A stretch of DNA of 64,000 nucleotides from Bog-756 sp963841885 (GTDB taxonomy: Bacteria > Actinomycetota > Acidimicrobiia > Acidimicrobiales > RAAP-2). The notes under the pieces are model-generated. The model made no database searches, had not been told where the DNA came from, and was given only the letters and a program-made list of their open reading frames with translations. Below are positions 43,826-50,975 of the stretch, piece by piece; positions within the stretch are counted from its first letter, which is position 1, and each line of letters begins with the position of its first letter. A program made the position numbers and the translations under genes. The stretch is taken from assembly GCA_963841885.1 (NCBI GenBank), contig CAWJEK010000018.1, positions 124,001 to 188,000 on the forward strand. The letters run 5' to 3'.

Positions 43826-44764
43826 CTACCGCTCCGCCGGGACGGCGTCGGGTTGGTTCCACTCGATCCAACCACTCCCCCGCCGCCCGTCGGCGGCCTC
43901 GAAACGCACCTGGGCCCGTGGGAAGCGGGTCACGCGTCCGTCATCGGCCGTCAGCACCAGAGGGCCGAAGGCGACCGGCTCGATGGTCAGGTCCATCCCG
44001 TCCGGCTCGAGTCGGGCCCGGGCGAGGGACGGGAAGCCGTCGGCGTCGGCGTCCTCGGTGACGTCGAGACCGGTGAGGGTGACGACTTCGCCGGGACGCT
44101 GCACGTAGCCGAGGGCCGTCCGCATACCCGGTATGCGGATGTCCGCGCCGTGCACCCGGGTGCCGTCGTCGAGCCGCCCGGCGAACCAGCACCACCCGAA
44201 GGCCCACCAGTCACGCACCCCCCAGGAGTGGTCGCGCTGCCCCTGGCCCACCACGGCCAGCTCCTCATCGCCCACCACGATCGTGCCGCCGACCAGGCAG
44301 GGGATCTCGTAGCGGGTGGTGACGTCGTACTGGTACGGCACCCCGTCGGTCGTCCAGGTGAGGTCGAGGCCCAGCTGCGTCGGACTCCCCGGTTCGCCCC
44401 GGTAGACGTCGGCGGCACCGGCGTGGACCACGGCCGGCGCCCTCCCGTGGACCCGGACCCGGTCGAGCGGCGCCTCGACATCGGTATCCATGACGTACCC
44501 ACCGCCGTCGAGCCCCAGGCCCATCTCGGGCACCGGGAGGTCGTACGCCACCGAAGCGACCAGCGGACGCGTCGGTCCGACCACCATGGCCGTCCACCAC
44601 GCCACCCCGAGGTTCGGGTACAGACCGATCCGGGCGTAGGCGGCCACACGTCCGTCATGGGACACCACGTCCAGGTAGTGGGACTCGTTCCACAGCGGGT
44701 CGTCCGAGGGGCGGTGCCGCTCCTCGTCCCCCGGGTCGACGGCGTGCGGGTCGGGATCGGTCAT
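43826..44764 (-). CDS. Lipocalin-like (DUF7064/7065-type) protein, paralogue of 1045-2163
   Basis: A 312-residue protein. It shares with the gene at 1045-2163 the motifs GLYPNLG, GDEELAVVGQGQRDHSWGVRDWW (RDH.WG.RD) and the spacing of strand-rich segments, and is somewhat shorter. It probably has two lipocalin-like domains related to CrtC-type proteins. The function is unknown. The ATG at 44764 is chosen over the in-frame GTG at 44767 because of GAGGAG spacing. It is the first gene of an operon with a thioesterase and an F420-type oxidoreductase, again a catabolic setting. Confidence 0.7.
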   Translation of the reverse strand: MTDPDPHAVDPGDEERHRPSDDPLWNESHYLDVVSHDGRVAAYARIGLYPNLGVAWWTAMVVGPTRPLVASVAYDLPVPEMGLGLDGGGYVMDTDVEAPLDRVRVHGRAPAVVHAGAADVYRGEPGSPTQLGLDLTWTTDGVPYQYDVTTRYEIPCLVGGTIVVGDEELAVVGQGQRDHSWGVRDWWAFGWCWFAGRLDDGTRVHGADIRIPGMRTALGYVQRPGEVVTLTGLDVTEDADADGFPSLARARLEPDGMDLTIEPVAFGPLVLTADDGRVTRFPRAQVRFEAADGRRGSGWIEWNQPDAVPAER

Positions 44765-44864
44765 CACTGCTCCTCGCTCAGGTGACGGCAGGGCGTCGGG
44801 TCGGAACCCGCTCGTCCGGGGCGCCGGTGCCGGTGGTCCCCCGGGTCTAGCAGCCCGGGCGGCC

Positions 44865-44900
44865 CCGGGCGGGCAGCGGTGGGACGCCGATCCCGCCCGG
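44865..44900 (-). terminator. GC-rich hairpin after the glutamic peptidase gene
   Basis: Perfect 9-base inverted repeat CCGGGCGGG / CCCGCCCGG with an 18-base loop, beginning nine bases beyond the peptidase stop on the minus strand. There is no T run. It probably ends or stabilises the sigma-operon transcript. Confidence 0.5.
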
Positions 44901-44908
44901 ATGGACGG

Positions 44909-45760
44909 TCAGAGGGACAGCCAGGTCACGACGAAGCCGGACGCCGCGCTGACGGCACTCGGCACGGCCAGGGTCGCCGCGGCCTTCTTCGTGGTCATCG
45001 TGATCGGCTGGGCGGCGGCCGCCTCGTCGACCAGCGTGGTCGAGTCCGCGGACGCATTGGTGAAGGTCACCGATCCGAAGTCGGCCAACAGCCCCGGCTT
45101 GCACTTCTTCTGGCAGGTGGACGGTGACTCGGCGATCCACTCGGCCGAGGCGTTCTGCTCCGTCGTCGGGGTGTTCACCGTGGCCGAATAGGTCCACTTC
45201 TGACCATCCTGGAGAACGAGGGTGTAGGTGGTCCCGCTGACGTGGACCGAGGCGCTGAGCTGATCTCCGGGCGTCACCGCATACGTTCCCGTCGGGAGCA
45301 CCACCAGTCCCGCCGGGAAGAGCTCGTACCAGGCGTAGTACTCCGCCACGCCCGGGGCCTTCTTGCTCGCTTTCGAGCAGTCGGAGTCGGTGCCGATCTG
45401 CTCCACGGTCTGATCGGACTTCGAGAAACCGTCGAGGCCCACCCAGAACGCCGATTGGGACGCCTTGGTGGCGGTGCACGTGACCCCGGGCTGGCGCCAG
45501 GCACCCGACACGCCGGAGAACGTGTGCCCGGTGACGACGTACCCCGCCCAGTCCAGCGAGTCGGATGCGGAGTCCCCCTGGTTGCCCGGGTCGCTCCCGG
45601 CGTCGACGGACGCCACGGATGCGACAGGACCCTGGTGCCCGGGGGCGGCGGCCGGCGACCCGCCGATCCCGCACGACAGCAACGCCAGAATGCCCACCAG
45701 GGTGGGCCCAGCTGTCACGCGAACCTGCCGTCCGGCCGTCGACTCCCTGGCCCAGCTCAC
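44909..45760 (-). CDS. Secreted glutamic peptidase (A4/G1, eqolisin family)
   Basis: A 283-residue exported protein. The N-terminus (MSWARESTAGRQVRVTAGPTLVGILALLSCGIGGSPAAAPG) looks like a signal peptide, with a possible lipobox-like cysteine. The mature part has the eqolisin pattern: LDWAGYVVTGHTFSGVSGAWRQPGV, FWVGLDGF, the catalytic-Gln candidate VEQIGTD and the catalytic-Glu candidate SAEWIAESPS, then CQKKC. These are acid proteases in fungi and rarer in bacteria. The GTG overlaps the stop of the upstream membrane protein gene. It ends the sigma-factor operon, so the peptidase may be the sigma-controlled output. Confidence 0.85.
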   Translation of the reverse strand: MSWARESTAGRQVRVTAGPTLVGILALLSCGIGGSPAAAPGHQGPVASVASVDAGSDPGNQGDSASDSLDWAGYVVTGHTFSGVSGAWRQPGVTCTATKASQSAFWVGLDGFSKSDQTVEQIGTDSDCSKASKKAPGVAEYYAWYELFPAGLVVLPTGTYAVTPGDQLSASVHVSGTTYTLVLQDGQKWTYSATVNTPTTEQNASAEWIAESPSTCQKKCKPGLLADFGSVTFTNASADSTTLVDEAAAAQPITMTTKKAAATLAVPSAVSAASGFVVTWLSL

Positions 45761-46740
45761 GACGAGGCGGTGCCCGCCCCGCCCGAGCCCCCGGTGCCCT
45801 GGCCAGCCCCACTCCCGTGGTCGTGGCCGCCGCCATGGGCGCAGCTCCCGGCCGAGGTGGTGGACGGCTGCGTCGTCGAAGTGGTGCCGGCGGCGGTCGT
45901 CGTGGTGGTGGTCGGAGGCGTCGTCGTGGTGGTCGTGGTGGATCCGGATGAGCCGCCCTTGCATCCGCCGCCACCACCGAGACCCTGGTTGCCCCCTCGG
46001 CTGGTCCCGCCGCCCGGTGGGACCGTCGTGGGTGGAGTGGTCGTGCCGTGCGTGCCACCGCTGGCCGGACCGTTCGTCCGGTGCGGGTGCGTCGGGGGCT
46101 TCACACGACCCGGAGTCCCACCGGAGATCCGGGGGCTGGCAGCGGCCTGAGCCGCCGGTCCGGGTGAGTCGACGGCCGACCTGGATCCGGCCGCCGGCCG
46201 GGACGAGGGGGCGGTGCTGACGATGCACGAGGCGGTCTCGACCTGACCGGTGGTGCCCGTCGGGAGGCGCCCTCTCACCGTGCAGGCCACATGGGCCGAG
46301 CCGGCGGATTGGAGCGCCGGGGCACTGACGTTCGCCGACCCCGCGGCGGCCTGATCCCTCGGCGCCACCGGCGGCGCCGTCGGGGCGACGTGCACCCCCA
46401 CGCTGCCCAGGATGCCGTCGACGGCCCGTACCGGTCCGGGCAGCCCGGTGGCGGCGGACAGGCCGGTGCTGGCGACCATCAGGGCGGCCATGGTGGTCGC
46501 CGCCACGACGGCCGGGGTCCGGCGTCCCCGGAGACGGCGGCGCGAGGGCCAGCTGTCCACGGCGGACCGGAAGGCGGTCCGGGCAGCCAACTCGCCCCGG
46601 AGCTCATGCTCCTGGGCGGGGGCTCCGGCGGCCGCCAGGAGTTCCGCCAGGGCCCCTTCGACGAGATCGGGCATCACCACGACATTGTCGTCGGCCTCCG
46701 TCAGATAACGGGTCGCGTCCATCATGGGATCGTCACGCAT
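45757..46740 (-). CDS. Putative anti-sigma factor, single-pass, Thr- and His-rich exterior
   Basis: A 327-residue protein coupled to the ECF sigma gene. The cytoplasmic N-terminus has ~90 residues, including an acidic helical stretch (DLVEGALAELLAAAGAPAQEHELRGELAARTAFRSAVDSW) as in DUF5667-like partners. One transmembrane helix follows (AVVAATTMAALMVASTGLSAATG). The exterior is low complexity, with poly-Thr/Pro tracts (TTTTTTTPPTTTTTT) and a Cys/His/Gly tail (GSCAHGGGHDHGSG) that could bind metal or be O-mannosylated. The ATG at 46740 overlaps the sigma stop by 8 bases. The anti-sigma role is inferred from position and topology. Confidence 0.7.
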   Translation of the reverse strand: MRDDPMMDATRYLTEADDNVVVMPDLVEGALAELLAAAGAPAQEHELRGELAARTAFRSAVDSWPSRRRLRGRRTPAVVAATTMAALMVASTGLSAATGLPGPVRAVDGILGSVGVHVAPTAPPVAPRDQAAAGSANVSAPALQSAGSAHVACTVRGRLPTGTTGQVETASCIVSTAPSSRPAAGSRSAVDSPGPAAQAAASPRISGGTPGRVKPPTHPHRTNGPASGGTHGTTTPPTTVPPGGGTSRGGNQGLGGGGGCKGGSSGSTTTTTTTPPTTTTTTAAGTTSTTQPSTTSAGSCAHGGGHDHGSGAGQGTGGSGGAGTASS

Positions 46741-47377
46741 GGAGCCGGTGACCTTCCGGGCCGGAGGCCCCGTCGGTGCCGACGGCCGCCAGTTCTTCCT
46801 CACGGGCGTGCCCCGCCGGACCCAGCTCGAGCAGGCGGGCCTCCAGGCCGCGCAGACCCCGGTGGCAGAGCACGCGCACCGAGCCGGGCGAGCGGTTCAT
46901 GACCTGGGCGGTGCGGGCGACGTCCATACCGACCACGATGCGGAGCATCACCGCCTCGGCCTGGTCGGGCGGGAGCTCGGCGATGAGAGCGACGGCCCGG
47001 TCGGTGTCGGAACGATCGGCCACCTCCTGCTCGACGTTGTTGACCGCCGGCATCACCACCAGGCTCGAGTACTCGATGAGGTCCGGACGGCGCTCGCCAC
47101 TGCGGTACCAGTCCGTGAGTCGGTTGCGGGCCGTCGTGTAGATCCAGCCCCGGAAGCCCTGCTCGTCGCCTTCGAAGCTGGGCAGCGCACGCAGCACCCG
47201 CAACCAGATGTCGGCGGCCAGGTCTTCGGCGACCGGTGCGGCCTTGATGCGGAGGTAGCGGAGCAGGCCCGGCTGGAACTCCCTCCACAGCCGGGCGAAT
47301 GCCTCTTCGTCCCCACCCTGCGCCGCCAGCACGGTTCCCCCGAAGTCCAACATCTTCGCCACCCTGTCGTCCGGCAT
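46733..47377 (-). CDS. ECF-type RNA polymerase sigma factor
   Basis: A 214-residue sigma-70-family ECF protein. Region 2 spans EEAFARLWREFQPGLLRYLRIKA to GFRGWIYTTARNRLTDWYRSGERRP. Region 4 is LPPDQAEAVMLRIVVGMDVARTAQVMNRSPGSVRVLCHRGLRGL. It directs polymerase to a small regulon, probably including its own operon. ATG 47377 is chosen over the GTG at 47383 because GGGGAA is correctly spaced only for the ATG. A palindromic ECF-like promoter lies about 100 bases upstream. Confidence 0.95.
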   Translation of the reverse strand: MPDDRVAKMLDFGGTVLAAQGGDEEAFARLWREFQPGLLRYLRIKAAPVAEDLAADIWLRVLRALPSFEGDEQGFRGWIYTTARNRLTDWYRSGERRPDLIEYSSLVVMPAVNNVEQEVADRSDTDRAVALIAELPPDQAEAVMLRIVVGMDVARTAQVMNRSPGSVRVLCHRGLRGLEARLLELGPAGHAREEELAAVGTDGASGPEGHRLHA

Positions 47378-47472
47378 CGGCACTTCCCCGCAGTGGTTCT
47401 ACACCCGGCGAACAGCCGAGTCCAGCACAGGGAACCGTCGACTCGGGCCGTGTCCACAACTATTTCCGATGG

Positions 47473-47502
47473 TGTAACGAATCCGACCTGCCGTTCGTTA
47501 CA
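47473..47502 (-). promoter_or_regulatory. Palindromic ECF-like promoter for the sigma operon
   Basis: Inverted repeat TGTAACGAA-N12-TTCGTTACA. Read on the minus strand, TGTAAC and CGTT are 17 bases apart, the −35/−10 geometry of ECF promoters. This predicts autoregulation, with a leader of about 90 bases. The symmetry means the same elements also exist on the plus strand. Confidence 0.55.
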
Positions 47503-47573
47503 ACAGGGAGCGGGAAATCGCGAAAATCCCACCGCCGGGTGCCGGCTGACCCTGATCAGGTCTCACCACGCGG

Positions 47574-48209
47574 TCACTCCGGCAGCGTGTAGGAGTTCTC
47601 GAACTCGTCCTGCAGGACGGTGGCCACCGTGGCCGTCGTGTCGACGACCAGTTCCTCCTCGAGCACCCGGGTGCGGTAGGACCATCCGTCGGGCATGGCC
47701 AGGCGACCACCGAGATCGGGCAGGGCCGACTCGGCCATCCCCGGATCCACACCCAGGCAGAGGGCCTGCATCACGTACGCCCTCCCGTCGGGAGCGACGA
47801 GTTCGTAGACCGGCTTGCCGGCGTCGAAGAAGAACACCGCGCCGCGGTCCACCATGACCTCCGTATACGGTCCCGGGATCGCCCTGTCGCCGAGGTCGAT
47901 GACGGCCAGACGCCGCATCAGGAGACCGTTGAACTCGCGCAGCACCGGCTCGAGGGCGTTGACCTTGGTGCCGATTCCGTCGATGGTCCACCGACGTGGA
48001 CCGTTGAGTTTGACGGCCACCGCCTCCATCTCCTTGGCGATGGCGTCGGCGTCCAGTCCGTCCCACAGGTCCTGGGGGCAGTCGTTGAGGAACTGCGTGC
48101 CGTAGACCTCAGCTTCGAACCGGCCCCCGCGCAGGAAGGCGCAGATGACCTCGCCGTACCGGGCACCGCGGACGTCGGAGATGAGCCGGGGAGTATCGGT
48201 CGATGCCAT
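47574..48209 (-). CDS. Conserved hypothetical protein
   Basis: A 211-residue soluble protein beginning MASTDTPRLISDVRGARYGEVICAFLRGGRFEAEVYGTQFLNDCPQDLWDGLDADAIAKEM. Despite good conservation-like character (regular alpha/beta pattern, no low complexity) I do not recognise a family. Features are RRWTIDGIGTKV, MVDRGAVFFFDAGKPVYEL and LPDLGGRLAMPDGWSYRTRVLEEELVV. There is no signal peptide or membrane helix. It is alone on its strand between the sigma operon promoter region and the HNH gene. The ATG at 48209 has a weak AGGCAGG site. Confidence 0.8.
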   Translation of the reverse strand: MASTDTPRLISDVRGARYGEVICAFLRGGRFEAEVYGTQFLNDCPQDLWDGLDADAIAKEMEAVAVKLNGPRRWTIDGIGTKVNALEPVLREFNGLLMRRLAVIDLGDRAIPGPYTEVMVDRGAVFFFDAGKPVYELVAPDGRAYVMQALCLGVDPGMAESALPDLGGRLAMPDGWSYRTRVLEEELVVDTTATVATVLQDEFENSYTLPE

Positions 48210-48318
48210 CGGCCTGCCTTTCTGCCGTCGGGTGGTGAGACAGACTCTAGTCATAGTCACTGACACTTGTCGTCGGGTGATGCGGCGTGCATCCGAAGAC
48301 GATCGCGAGGTGGCCTCC

Positions 48319-49782
48319 TCACCCGATGAACAACGACTGTGGCGGCGACCCCGATCCGAGGCCGGGTTCCTGTCCGAACTCCGGTTGCTCGACGAATCGC
48401 CATTCCGGATCCTCGTCACTCGGACCTGTCCGCGAGAGTTGCCAACCCTCGAAGGTCTTCCGCCGGTGATGGCTGTGACAGAGGAGAGCCAGGTTGTCGA
48501 GGGTGGTGGGTCCGCCCCTCTCCATCGCCACCACGTGGTCGATCTCGAGGCCGTACCCCACCGTGCACCCCGGAACGACGCAGTGCCGGTCACGCAACCT
48601 CAGTGCGGTGCGGAGTCGGGCGTTGATGGTCCTACCGAAATGGTGGACCGCGCGGATGTCGCCGGCTTCGACGAACACCGCCGAGAGCAGAGAGTCTTCC
48701 GCCAGGTAACGGGCGATCGGCACCGGCACCGGACCTTGCCCGTTGATCTCGCACAGCTCGCCGGTCCGGGTCCGACCCCGACGGAGGGCGGCGAGGTCCA
48801 CCCGGACGATCACCGCAGCCCTCGGCTCGCTCCGGACCGACCCGTCGTCGCCGTCCGACGTACCGCGTCCGGTGACCGTGTGGCCGCCCGGTGCTTGGTC
48901 GGCGTCGACCGGGCCTTGGGCACCGATGTCCATCGGTCGGCACGTGGGATCCACCGGATCCTCCACTCCGGATGCCGAGTCGGTCGGGCCCCACGCCGGT
49001 CGGCGGCCGGTGCACAACAGGAGGAGCGCATCGGCCCGGTGGGCCGCCCGAGAGTCCGGGGGCTCGGGTGTGGACGTCCGACCACCATTGCCGGAGGGCT
49101 CCCCCGCTCTGGCCTCCCGCTGGAGTCGATCGGCCAGCCGGTCGAGGTGGGCGAGGAGGAGAGCGCCCCGGTCGGCGGTGTCCCGACCCTGGAAGCAGAA
49201 GGCGCCTTCGGCATCGGTCCAGGCGGCGAACGAGCGCTCGGCGTGGATCCGGCGATAGGTCACCATCGGGTCGCGACGCGCCGAGGTGGTCCGGGAGCGC
49301 TGGCACCGCTCCTTCACGACGTGCAGCGGCTCGGTGTCCGCCCCCCGGAGCAGGGACGCCTCCGCCTCCGGGTCCAAGCTGGCCGCCTGGGTGATCTCGC
49401 TCACCTTGGGGCCCGACAAAGTGCCCGATCGCAGGGCCTCCTCGGTTGCCGGCAGCGACCCCAGCCGTTGCCCGGTCTCCAGGGTGCGTCGGGCCTGTCC
49501 GGCCGAGACACCCTCCAGGGTGGCGAGCAGGCCGGCCGCGCTGCGATGGCCCTCCGATTCCCAATGGCCGGACGCGGCGATCCGTGGTGCCAGCAGCGTC
49601 TTGGCGGCGACCACGAGGCGTTCCAGTCGAGCGAAGGCCGCATAGAGCGCCGCCGCCTCGGAACCCAGGACCCGGTCGGGATCGAGTTCCGCCACCAGCT
49701 TGGCGAGCTGTCCGTCGACGGTGTCGATCCGCGAACGCAGCCCCTCTTCGCGGCTGTCGGAAGATGAGTGGATCGGGACCAT
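48319..49782 (-). CDS. DUF222 / HNH endonuclease-domain protein
   Basis: A 487-residue protein. Residues ~30-330 are the DUF222 domain (LLAPRIAASGHWESEGHRSAAGLLATLEGVSAGQARRTLETGQRL). The C-terminal HNH nuclease is CVVPGCTVGYGLEIDHVVAMERGGPTTLDNLALLCHSHHRRKT, with zinc cysteines and the IDH catalytic histidine. The family is amplified in actinobacterial genomes and is sometimes group II intron- or phage-linked. The biological role is unclear. The ATG at 49782 begins MVPIHSSSDSREEGLR. No intron or IS is seen beside it. It is divergent from the secreted protein gene. Confidence 0.92.
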   Translation of the reverse strand: MVPIHSSSDSREEGLRSRIDTVDGQLAKLVAELDPDRVLGSEAAALYAAFARLERLVVAAKTLLAPRIAASGHWESEGHRSAAGLLATLEGVSAGQARRTLETGQRLGSLPATEEALRSGTLSGPKVSEITQAASLDPEAEASLLRGADTEPLHVVKERCQRSRTTSARRDPMVTYRRIHAERSFAAWTDAEGAFCFQGRDTADRGALLLAHLDRLADRLQREARAGEPSGNGGRTSTPEPPDSRAAHRADALLLLCTGRRPAWGPTDSASGVEDPVDPTCRPMDIGAQGPVDADQAPGGHTVTGRGTSDGDDGSVRSEPRAAVIVRVDLAALRRGRTRTGELCEINGQGPVPVPIARYLAEDSLLSAVFVEAGDIRAVHHFGRTINARLRTALRLRDRHCVVPGCTVGYGLEIDHVVAMERGGPTTLDNLALLCHSHHRRKTFEGWQLSRTGPSDEDPEWRFVEQPEFGQEPGLGSGSPPQSLFIG

Positions 49783-49918
49783 GGTCCATGCTCGCAGCAG
49801 GCTGTGTCATCTACCCGACGAGGTCGGACCGCGTGTCGGGACCACTTCCGTCCCTGGAACCGCATGCGTTGTTCCGAGGGGGAAGAATGGAGGCATGTAC
49901 AGATAGGAGGCGGTGGTG

Positions 49919-50866
49919 ATGGATCACGGAACCCGACAGCATCCGGCCCCGCCGCCCCGTCCACGGAGGCCGCGCCGTCGGCATCGGCCGGGGATGGCAG
50001 GTGCCCTAGGGATCACCCTGGCCGTCGCCATCGCCAGCGCAGGTCCGGCGGTGGCGACGGCGGGCCGGGCTTCGGCGGCGGTGTCGTTGCGACCGCAGAG
50101 CGGTACGACCACCCCGATCGGCCCGACCACCGGCCTCCACTACGCACCCAATGGAAACTTCAGCAGCTCGGGCGACTACCTGCCGGGTGCCACCGGGTTC
50201 AACCTGGCTGACGTCAGCTCCGTCGGACAGGTCGGGGAACTGCCGTCCGGTGATCGGGCATTGGTGTTCCTCGGGCTGTGCGAAGGGGCCGATGCAACTT
50301 TCACCCGGACCGTCGAGCCCTTCGTCGGAGATCCGACGGTCTACGGCTTCTACCTCATGGACGAGCCCGATCCCACCGGCCGCTACAGCCCACTCTGCAC
50401 CGCCGCCCACCTCAAGGCCGAGGCCGACTGGATCCATGCCAACGACCCCGGCGCCGTCACGTTCATCGTGCTGATGAACCTCGGCACCCCGAAGGTCCCG
50501 AACTACATGGACACCTACAACTCCGCCAACACCGACATCGACTACTTCGGGCTGGATCCCTACCCGTGCACCAAAGCGCTCAAGGGGTGCGTGGATTCGG
50601 TGATCGGCGCGGCGGTGTCGGCGGCCGAGGCGGCCGGCATCACCCCCGGCCAGATCGTCCCCGTCTATCAGGCCTTCGGCGGTGGTGGGTACGCCCAGTG
50701 GACCCTTCCGACCGCCACGCAGGAACGGGCGCTGCTCGCCACCTGGGCCATGCTGGCACCGACTCCCGTGTTCGATGTCGCCTACTCATGGGGCGTCCAG
50801 GACTCGGACCGTGCCCTCGTCGACGCCAAGGCACTACGGGCGGTCTTCCTCGCCCACAACGGGTAG
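49919..50866 (+). CDS. Secreted TIM-barrel glycosidase-like protein
   Basis: A 315-residue exported protein. The Arg-rich N-region (RPRRPRRRHRPG) precedes a signal helix (MAGALGITLAVAIASAGPAVATAG). The mature domain looks like a TIM barrel of glycoside-hydrolase type: VYGFYLMDEPDPTG carries a candidate acid, DIDYFGLDPYPCTKALKGCVDS another strand end, and VPVYQAFGGGGYAQW a third. Close family unknown. The ATG at 49919 is chosen for the AGGAGG ribosome site eight bases upstream. It stands upstream of the SARP/adhesin region, consistent with a cell-surface role. Confidence 0.75.
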   Translation: MDHGTRQHPAPPPRPRRPRRRHRPGMAGALGITLAVAIASAGPAVATAGRASAAVSLRPQSGTTTPIGPTTGLHYAPNGNFSSSGDYLPGATGFNLADVSSVGQVGELPSGDRALVFLGLCEGADATFTRTVEPFVGDPTVYGFYLMDEPDPTGRYSPLCTAAHLKAEADWIHANDPGAVTFIVLMNLGTPKVPNYMDTYNSANTDIDYFGLDPYPCTKALKGCVDSVIGAAVSAAEAAGITPGQIVPVYQAFGGGGYAQWTLPTATQERALLATWAMLAPTPVFDVAYSWGVQDSDRALVDAKALRAVFLAHNG

Positions 50867-50975
50867 TGCAGCCGTCTGTCGGGTGTTCGCCCCGCCGCGC
50901 GGCTGCTGGCCCCCCTCGAGGCCGTGACGTCCGCTCCAACCGGGGACAGTGTCGACTGACCGACCACGGACGGAG

